From Tropicibacter alexandrii (GTDB lineage: Bacteria > Pseudomonadota > Alphaproteobacteria > Rhodobacterales > Rhodobacteraceae): DNA of 64,000 nucleotides. Location: positions 1 through 64,000 of the forward strand of contig NZ_RCTZ02000019.1 in assembly GCF_003667315.2 (NCBI RefSeq), given 5' to 3'. Shown here piece after piece: positions 58,866-64,000 of this stretch (within the stretch, counting starts at the first letter, position 1; each line of letters opens with the position of its first letter). A model generated the notes under the pieces. It searched no databases and was not told where the DNA came from. It saw only the letters and a program-made list of their open reading frames with translations. A program made the position numbers and the translations under genes.

Positions 58866-60104
58866 ATGCACAAGTTGGTGGTGATCGGCGCCGGGATAAA
58901 CGGCGTCTCGGCGGCGATCTGGGCGCGGCGGATGGGCTGCGAGGTCACGCTGGTCGACAAGGCCGCACCCGGCATGGGCGCGTCGTTCGGCAATGCCGGT
59001 GTGCTGGCGGCCTCGGCGGTGGTGCCGCTGACCACGCCGGGCCTGTTGTGGCGTGCGCCGGGGATGCTGATGGACCGCGAGTTTCCCCTTTTCGTGCGCT
59101 ATGGCTACCTGCCGCGCATGGCGGGCTGGCTGGCGCGCTACCTGTCCCACGCCAATGACCGCGACTGCCGCCGCATCGCGGGCGCGCTGGGGCCGGTGGT
59201 GACGGATTCGCTGGATCAGCACATGGCGCTGACCGAAGGGCTGTCGGCGCGGCGCTTCGTGCATGGCTCGGACTATGTCTATGCCTATCCGGACCGCGCG
59301 GCGATGCAGGCGGATGCCTATGGTTGGGCGCTGAAGGCCGAGGCGGGCTTTGTGCCCGAGGTGATCGAGGGTGGCGCGGTGCAGGAATACGAGCCCGCGC
59401 TCGGCCCCGGGGTGGGCTGCCTCGCGGTGATGAAGGGGCATGGCCGGATCAGCGATCCGGGCGGCTACGTGGCGGCGCTGGCACAGGATTTCGAGGCCAT
59501 GGGCGGGCGCGTGCTGCGCGCCGAGGTCATGGATTTCGATCTGGACGGAGGGCGGTTGCGGGCGGTTCTGACGGATCGCGGACCGCTGGAGGCGGACCGC
59601 GCGGTGCTGGCGCTTGGGGCTTGGTCCAAGGGGCTGATGGCGCGGCTGGGCCTGCGGGTCCCGATGGAGACCGAGCGCGGCTATCACCTGCTGCTCAAGG
59701 GCCCCTCCGTCCTGCCGCGCGTGCCGGTGATGGTGGCGTCGGGGCAGTTCGTGGCCACGCCGATGGAGATGGGTTTGCGGTTGGCGGGCATCGCGGAACT
59801 GGGTGGGCTGGAGGCAGGGCCGTCCGAGGCCCCGATCGCGCTGCTCAAACGGCAGGTCAGACGCGCCTTTCCGACGCTTGACTGGCAGTCCGAAGAGACG
59901 TGGATGGGGCATCGCCCGGCCCCCAGCGACAGCTTGCCACTGGTCGGAGAAGTGGCCGGGACGGGGGTCTTTGCCGCCTTTGGCCACCACCATGTGGGGC
60001 TGACCGGCGGGGCCAAGACCGGGCGCTGGGTGGCGTGTTTGCTGACCGGCCAGCGCGTGAACGCGGACCTGTCGGCCTATGATCCGATGCGCTTCCGAAA
60101 GTAG
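58866..60104 (+). CDS. FAD-dependent amino-acid oxidoreductase (DadA/DAO family)
   Basis: The protein has 412 residues: N-terminal GAGINGVSAAIWARRMG dinucleotide motif, GASFGNAGVLAAS, and C-terminal HRPAPSDSLPLVGEV followed by HHHVGLTGGAKTG. It oxidises a D- or secondary amino acid to its oxo acid with FAD. It is a distant paralogue of the enzyme at 1215-2486, with a more complete SFGNAG motif. ATG 58866 is preceded by GGGAAGAAG. Its TAG stop is inside the palindrome at 60101. The substrate is unknown. Confidence 0.85.
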   Translation: MHKLVVIGAGINGVSAAIWARRMGCEVTLVDKAAPGMGASFGNAGVLAASAVVPLTTPGLLWRAPGMLMDREFPLFVRYGYLPRMAGWLARYLSHANDRDCRRIAGALGPVVTDSLDQHMALTEGLSARRFVHGSDYVYAYPDRAAMQADAYGWALKAEAGFVPEVIEGGAVQEYEPALGPGVGCLAVMKGHGRISDPGGYVAALAQDFEAMGGRVLRAEVMDFDLDGGRLRAVLTDRGPLEADRAVLALGAWSKGLMARLGLRVPMETERGYHLLLKGPSVLPRVPVMVASGQFVATPMEMGLRLAGIAELGGLEAGPSEAPIALLKRQVRRAFPTLDWQSEETWMGHRPAPSDSLPLVGEVAGTGVFAAFGHHHVGLTGGAKTGRWVACLLTGQRVNADLSAYDPMRFRK

Positions 60105-60126
60105 GATGGGTCTGCACCCATCCTAC
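60101..60126. terminator. GTAGGATGGG palindrome, copy 1
   Basis: GTAGGATGGGT (60101-60111) pairs with ACCCATCCTAC (60116-60126) around CTGC. It overlaps the stop codon of the FAD oxidoreductase and precedes the end of a convergent minus-strand gene. Confidence 0.75.
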
Positions 60127-60139
60127 AGGACAGGGCCGG

Positions 60140-60835
60140 TCAGGCGCGCGGGCCGATGGTGACGGTGCAGGAGCCGAGGCCCTCGACGGTGGCGGTGCAG
60201 ACATCGCCCGGCACCAGCGGTCCGACGCCGGCTGGCGTGCCGGTCATGATCAGGTCGCCGGGCTTCAGAGCCATGCTGCGCGACAGGATCGCGATGATTT
60301 CCGGAACGGACCAGATCAGTTCGGCCAGATCGGCCTCCTGCCTGACGTCCTGATTCACCGTCAGGCGGATTGCACCGGTCTTGGGGTGACCGACCTCCGA
60401 GACCGGGTGCAGCGGGGCGATCACCGCCGAATTGTCGAAGGCTTTGCCCCAGTCCCAAGGCCGCCCCAGTTCACGCGCCGCGAATTGCAGGTCGCGACGG
60501 GTCAGGTCATTGCCGACACCGTAGCCCCAGACATGGTCCAGCGCGTCGCTTTCGGCGATGTCGCGCCCGCCTTTGCCGATGGCGACGATCATCTCTGCCT
60601 CGTAGTGCAGGTTCTCGGTCTCTGGGGGGTAGGGGATGGTCTGGCCATCATCCACCACCGCATCCGCAGGCTTGGTAAAGAAGAAGGGCGGCTCGCGGTC
60701 CGGGTCGCGGCCCATTTCGCGGGCATGCGCGGCGTAATTGCGACCGACGCAAAAGATCCGCCGCACGGGCCAGCGCGCCGCGTGGTTCGCCACGGCGACG
60801 GATGCTTGCTGCTGCGGTTCGATGACAAATTCCAT
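60140..60835 (-). CDS. Fumarylacetoacetate-hydrolase-family protein
   Basis: The protein has 231 residues. IFCVGRNYAAHAREMG, PPFFFTKPADAV, HYEAEMIVAIG (metal-binding Glu residues), GYGVGNDLTRRDLQ and GDLIMTGTPAGVGP are typical of the small FAH-domain hydrolases such as fumarylpyruvate hydrolase. These split a 2,4-dioxo acid or decarboxylate an oxo acid with Mg. GAGG lies before ATG 60835. The nearby FAD monooxygenase and amidohydrolase suggest an aromatic ring-fission route; the substrate is not readable. Confidence 0.87.
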   Translation of the reverse strand: MEFVIEPQQQASVAVANHAARWPVRRIFCVGRNYAAHAREMGRDPDREPPFFFTKPADAVVDDGQTIPYPPETENLHYEAEMIVAIGKGGRDIAESDALDHVWGYGVGNDLTRRDLQFAARELGRPWDWGKAFDNSAVIAPLHPVSEVGHPKTGAIRLTVNQDVRQEADLAELIWSVPEIIAILSRSMALKPGDLIMTGTPAGVGPLVPGDVCTATVEGLGSCTVTIGPRA

Positions 60836-60858
60836 TTCTACCTCGCTTCCGGTCTTGC

Positions 60859-60880
60859 GCTGAGCCGTGTCCGGCTCAGC
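60859..60880. other. Hairpin in the divergent gap before the FAH-family gene
   Basis: GCTGAGCCG (60859-60867) pairs with CGGCTCAGC (60872-60880) around TGTC, 24 bases upstream of the FAH-family start. It could be an operator palindrome or a leader hairpin. The remaining gap up to 61120 shows no gene. Confidence 0.4.
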
Positions 60881-61120
60881 CGGATAAGACCCGGCCCGCG
60901 CGGGAATGTCGAGGGAGCGCCCTTGCGCGCACCGGCTTTTTCAGGCGTCCGAGCAGGGTACGGTCTTCGTCCGGACCGCCATGCCGAACCTCCGTCGTCG
61001 AGCAAGCCGGAGCAGGGGCGCTCACAGGGCAAGCGAAGGGGCCAAAATCGCGTCATCCTCGACAGCGGGCGGGCAAGGGTGCTACCTCCGCCGGACAGAA
61101 GGATGAGGAGGCGCCGTGAA

Positions 61121-61585
61121 ATGACCCTGTCGACACCGGGACTGTCGCATGTCTGTGACCTGACGGTCGAACTTGACCCGATCCGCGAGATGGGACAGGG
61201 GCGCGGCGGCGCCCGCCGGATCATTCCCATCGTCGGCGGCCTGATGGAAGGCCCACGGCTGCAAGGGCGGGTGCTGAATGTCGGGGCGGATTGGCAGACC
61301 GTCTTTGCCGACGGTCTGGCCGAACTCGACACCCGCTACGCGCTGGAAACGCATGACGGCGCGGTGATTGAGATCCAAAACTATGGCCTGCGTCACGGCC
61401 CGCCCGAGGTGATGGCGCGCGTCGCGGCGGGCGAGCCGGTCGATCCGGGCGCTTATTACATGCGGACGCATGCACGGATGGAAACCGGGGATGCGCGCTA
61501 CGCTTGGGTCAACCGGACGCTGTTCGTCGGCACCGGGGCGCGGCTGGCCGACAAGGTCAAGGTATCGCTCTTCGCGATCGACTAG
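61121..61585 (+). CDS. DUF3237-family protein
   Basis: The protein has 154 residues. HVCDLTVELDPIREMGQG, RRIIPIVGGLMEGPRLQGRVL, GADWQTVFADGLAELDTRYALE and YYMRTHARMETGDARYAWVNRTLFVGTG match the DUF3237 family, small beta-barrel proteins of unknown role often found near aromatic catabolism genes. GGAGG precedes ATG 61121; an ATG at 61103 is in frame but includes the ribosome site. It is divergent from the FAH-family gene. Confidence 0.82.
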   Translation: MTLSTPGLSHVCDLTVELDPIREMGQGRGGARRIIPIVGGLMEGPRLQGRVLNVGADWQTVFADGLAELDTRYALETHDGAVIEIQNYGLRHGPPEVMARVAAGEPVDPGAYYMRTHARMETGDARYAWVNRTLFVGTGARLADKVKVSLFAID

Positions 61586-61596
61586 GGGCGGGTCCG

Positions 61597-61621
61597 GCAG
61601 GATGGGGCAAGCCCATCCTGC
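61597..61621. terminator. GTAGGATGGG palindrome, copy 2 (GCAG variant)
   Basis: GCAGGATGGG (61597-61606) pairs with CCCATCCTGC (61612-61621) around a 5-base loop, between the DUF3237 stop and the end of the convergent monooxygenase gene. Confidence 0.7.
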
Positions 61622-61627
61622 ATCGGG

Positions 61628-62911
61628 TCAGGCGGTCTCTGCGACCTCGACCTTGGCGCCTTGCGGGATCATGTCCGGCGCGGCGTTCAGGGTCTCGATG
61701 GCAAAGCCGGCGGCGGCCTTGTAATTGGCCATGAACGCGGCGCGTTCCTCGGGCGGGATCACGTCGTCGATATCGTCGAATTCCCCGCCGCTGCGTTCGT
61801 CGACCATGTTCAGCAGCCCGAACGGACCGGCGCCACGGTTGCGCAGGATCAGCGCCGACACGGGTTCGCACAGCTTGTCGTCATAGGCTTTGAGCGCATC
61901 GCGCGTCACGCCATGGGCCAACATGCATTGGCCCAGTACGCGCGCGTCGATCACCGCTTGGGAGGCGCCGTTCGACCCGGTCGGATACATGGCATGGGCC
62001 GCGTCCCCCATCAGCGCGACCGACCCGTCGATCCATGTGGGGATCGGCTCGCGGTCGATCATCGGGTTCTCGTAGCAGACCTCGGCGCGGTGCAGCAGGT
62101 CCGGCACGTCGAGCCAGTCATATTTGAACCCGTCGAAGAGATGCGCGAAGTCGTCCACCTCGGCCTTGCGGAACCAGCCGGTCTTTGACCAGTCGGCCTC
62201 GTCCAGCGTGTATTCCGCGATCCAGTTGATCAGGCACTCGCCATTCTCGTCGGGATGCGAGATCGGGTAGATCACCATGCGGTGGCGGTGCGTGCCCAGC
62301 CCGACGAAGGACGAGCCCGTCCGGATCGGCTTGGCCCGCGTGACGCCGCGCCACATCAGCGCGCCGCCCCAATGGATCGGGGGCTGGTCCGGGTGCATCT
62401 GCGCGCGGCAGGCCGAATGGATGCCCTCGGCGACGATCAGCAGGTCGGCCGTGTCCTCGGCGGGGCCATCGGGGCCGTCGAGAAAGACGGTGACCGTCCC
62501 GTCGGCATTGTTGCGATACCCGGTGGACTTGTGGCCCGGGACAAAGGCCTGTTCGCCCGCGCGCGCGACGAACTCCGCGTGCAGCAGCATGTGGAACTTG
62601 CCACGATGGACGGCGTATTGCGGCCAGTTGTACCCGGCTTCCAGCCCGCGCGGCTCGACATAGATGTCGTTGCCGTTGAGGCCCACCAGCGCCCATTCGC
62701 GGGCGGGCAGGCCAACCTGGTCAAGCTTGTCCGCCGCGATGCCGAGGTCGAACAATTCGCGCACGGCGTTGGGTTGCAGGTTGATGCCGACGCCCAGAGG
62801 CTTCAACTCGGACACCGCCTCGTAGACGGTGCAGTCGACGCCAATCTGGTTCAGGGTCAGGGCTGCGGACAGTCCGCCGATGCCGCCGCCCGCGATGATG
62901 ACTCGGGTCAT
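61628..62911 (-). CDS. FAD-dependent aromatic monooxygenase (group A flavoprotein)
   Basis: The protein has 427 residues: IAGGGIGGLSAALTL at the N-terminus, the RGKFHMLLHAEF region, DLLIVAEGIHSACRA (DG-like motif) and VALMGDAAHAMYPTGSNGASQAVID (GD motif). These mark salicylate/hydroxybenzoate hydroxylase-type monooxygenases that use NAD(P)H and O2. The KPLGVGINLQPNAVREL segment is typical. Start 62911 has AAGGA upstream; six extra upstream codons are not needed. Together with the amidohydrolase, which may decarboxylate, and the FAH-family hydrolase, it looks like part of a ring-degradation route. Confidence 0.85.
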   Translation of the reverse strand: MTRVIIAGGGIGGLSAALTLNQIGVDCTVYEAVSELKPLGVGINLQPNAVRELFDLGIAADKLDQVGLPAREWALVGLNGNDIYVEPRGLEAGYNWPQYAVHRGKFHMLLHAEFVARAGEQAFVPGHKSTGYRNNADGTVTVFLDGPDGPAEDTADLLIVAEGIHSACRAQMHPDQPPIHWGGALMWRGVTRAKPIRTGSSFVGLGTHRHRMVIYPISHPDENGECLINWIAEYTLDEADWSKTGWFRKAEVDDFAHLFDGFKYDWLDVPDLLHRAEVCYENPMIDREPIPTWIDGSVALMGDAAHAMYPTGSNGASQAVIDARVLGQCMLAHGVTRDALKAYDDKLCEPVSALILRNRGAGPFGLLNMVDERSGGEFDDIDDVIPPEERAAFMANYKAAAGFAIETLNAAPDMIPQGAKVEVAETA

Positions 62912-62948
62912 GTCAGGTCCTTCCCGCACCGCCTTGGTGCGCCTTGAA

Positions 62949-62974
62949 GTAGGATGGGGGATCCCCCATCCTAC
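62949..62974. terminator. GTAGGATGGG palindrome, copy 3
   Basis: GTAGGATGGGGGA meets its exact reverse complement at 62961/62962. It lies eight bases after the amidohydrolase stop and before the monooxygenase start, both on the minus strand. Confidence 0.75.
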
Positions 62975-62981
62975 CGGATGG

Positions 62982-63860
62982 TCACATCTTCAGGATACGC
63001 CGCGCGTTTTCCTTGAGGATCAGGGGCTTTACCTCGTCCTTGATGCCAATCGTGTCGAAATCGCGCAACCAGCGGTCAGGCGTGATCGCGGGCCAGTCCG
63101 ACCCGAAGAGCATCTTCTTCTTCAGGATCGAATTGGCGTATTTCACGAAGATCTCTGGGAAGTATTTCGGCGACCAGCCGGACATGTCGTAATAGACGTT
63201 GGGTTTGTGCTGGGCGACGGCCAGCCCTTCCTCGGTCCATGGAAAGCTGGGATGCGCCATCACGATCGGCGTGTCGGGGAAATCCACCGCCACGTCATCG
63301 AGATACATCGGGTTGGAGTATTTCAGCCGCATGCCCATGCCGCCGCGCATGCCGGACCCCACGCCGGTCTGGCCGGTGTGGAACAGCATGATCGCGCCTT
63401 CCTCGGCGATGGCCTCGTACATCGTGTAGGCGGCCTCGCGGTCATTGGGGAAGAAGCCCTGCATGGTCGGGTGGAACTTGAAGCCCTTGATGCCAAACTC
63501 GCGCACCAGACGCCGTGCCTCGCGAGCGCCGGCCTTGCCCTTGTGCGGGTCGATCGAGGCGAAGGGGATCAGGATGTCCGAATTCTCTGCCGCGATCTCG
63601 GCGACTTCCTCGTTCTTGTAGCGGCGAAAGCCGGTCTCGCGCTCGGAATCGACGGGAAAGATCACCGCGCCGATCTTGCGCTCGCGGAAATACTGCGCGG
63701 TCTGCTGGACCGAGGGCAGCATGCCGTCCGCGCCCGCCGGGTTCTTGAAATACGCGGCCATACCGGCCTGAAATTCGTCATAGCCGTCATCGCGCGGGCC
63801 GCAGCAGGGTTCCTCGGCATGGGTGTGGAAGTCGATGGCGATCAGGTCGTCGATATTCAT
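62982..63860 (-). CDS. Amidohydrolase-2 family protein (ACMSD/resorcylate decarboxylase-like)
   Basis: The protein has 292 residues. DFHTHAEEP (His12, His14) gives the first metal motif, then KFHPTMQGFFPND, MLFHTGQTG, VMAHPSFPW and the Asp of LFGSDWP. This family contains zinc/manganese decarboxylases and hydrolases of aromatic acids, e.g. gamma-resorcylate decarboxylase and ACMS decarboxylase. AAAGGA precedes ATG 63860. It is upstream of the flavin monooxygenase on the same strand, with a palindrome between them. The exact reaction is unknown. Confidence 0.85.
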   Translation of the reverse strand: MNIDDLIAIDFHTHAEEPCCGPRDDGYDEFQAGMAAYFKNPAGADGMLPSVQQTAQYFRERKIGAVIFPVDSERETGFRRYKNEEVAEIAAENSDILIPFASIDPHKGKAGAREARRLVREFGIKGFKFHPTMQGFFPNDREAAYTMYEAIAEEGAIMLFHTGQTGVGSGMRGGMGMRLKYSNPMYLDDVAVDFPDTPIVMAHPSFPWTEEGLAVAQHKPNVYYDMSGWSPKYFPEIFVKYANSILKKKMLFGSDWPAITPDRWLRDFDTIGIKDEVKPLILKENARRILKM

Positions 63861-63876
63861 GTCGGTCCTTTCAAAG

Positions 63877-63902
63877 GTAGGATGGGTGATCACCCATCCT
63901 AC
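63877..63902. terminator. GTAGGATGGG palindrome, copy 4
   Basis: GTAGGATGGGTGA meets its exact reverse complement at 63889/63890. On the minus strand its GTAG end supplies the stop codon of the gene entering from the window edge, and it lies 17 bases before the amidohydrolase start. Confidence 0.75.
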
Positions 63903-64000
63903 TCAGGCAGTCCTAGATACTTTTTCAGCAAGCGCTTGGCCTCGGCCAGTTCGGCGTCGCTCAGCCGGGTCAGGTTGCGCGCCTCATGGGCCTCGAACGG
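63899..64000 (-). CDS. 3' end of an unidentified gene
   Basis: Only the last 33 codons are in the window: PFEAHEARNLTRLSDAELAE, then AKRLLKKYLGLPE and TAG. The amphipathic helix with a short tail looks like the C-terminus of a small regulator (MarR-type would fit), but nothing decisive is visible. The stop lies within the palindrome at 63877-63902. Confidence 0.6.
   Translation of the reverse strand, partial: PFEAHEARNLTRLSDAELAEAKRLLKKYLGLPE

Noticed and set aside
55254-59993. Very long minus-strand open frame (over 1,500 codons) opposite the GGDEF-EAL, CheR-fusion and FAD genes
   Set aside because: It is the antisense shadow of well-supported genes in GC-rich DNA, Arg/Gln/His-rich with no domain.

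Overview
The window looks like a chromosomal segment of a GC-rich alphaproteobacterium, most likely Rhodobacterales (Roseobacter/Paracoccus relatives). Reasons: beta-hydroxyaspartate-cycle genes of the Paracoccus type, a tripartite TRAP transporter, a PreT/PreA plus RutR pyrimidine cluster, a TTAA-N7-TTAA (CtrA-type) box in front of a GGDEF-EAL gene, and many short intergenic palindromes. No tRNA, rRNA, CRISPR array, insertion sequence or phage gene was seen. Almost everything is catabolic, transport or signalling.

Layout. 1-350: edge of an unknown gene and a truncated M20 hydrolase fragment. 445-988: MarR regulator with a palindromic operator. 1040-5682: glycine riboswitch, FAD amino-acid dehydrogenase, beta-hydroxyaspartate dehydratase (bhcB, broken by an in-frame TGA), aldolase (bhcC) and iminosuccinate reductase (bhcD); bhcA is absent. 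5776-15408: catB, benABCD (benB frameshifted) and a five-gene LIV-type ABC importer. 15436-20939: LysR, an intradiol dioxygenase and, divergently, a small SCP2-like protein, an alpha/beta hydrolase, a BKACE-type beta-keto acid cleavage enzyme and a two-subunit CoA transferase. Together these cover benzoate to catechol to beta-ketoadipate to central metabolism, except that no muconolactone isomerase (catC) is visible. The same operator, GGTAT-N6-ATACC, lies at the marR, catB and catA promoters.

20951-31098: a four-palindrome array, two tandem chemoreceptors, an Lrp/AsnC regulator, and an operon of thiolase, acyl-CoA ligase and PPC/DUF296-like protein behind an IclR gene (31110-31898). 32134-35918: TRAP transporter and SDR, divergent from iclR across a pair of matching operators. 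36070-42335: MprF-like phosphatidylglycerol aminoacyltransferase, M20 amidohydrolase, transketolase. 42364-54489: NitT/TauT-type ABC importer and the reductive pyrimidine degradation genes (preT, preA, dihydropyrimidinase, N-carbamoyl-beta-alanine amidohydrolase) with rutR and a perfect RutR box. 54667-58787: CtrA-type box, GGDEF-EAL protein and a CheB-like/CheR/PAS fusion. 58866-64000: FAD amino-acid oxidoreductase, FAH-family hydrolase, DUF3237 protein, FAD monooxygenase, amidohydrolase and the 3' end of one more gene.

Three genes are damaged (M20 fragment, bhcB, benB), and three families of dispersed palindromes or repeats sit in the intergenic gaps. Family assignments come from reading the proteins and recalling family motifs; no database search was run.
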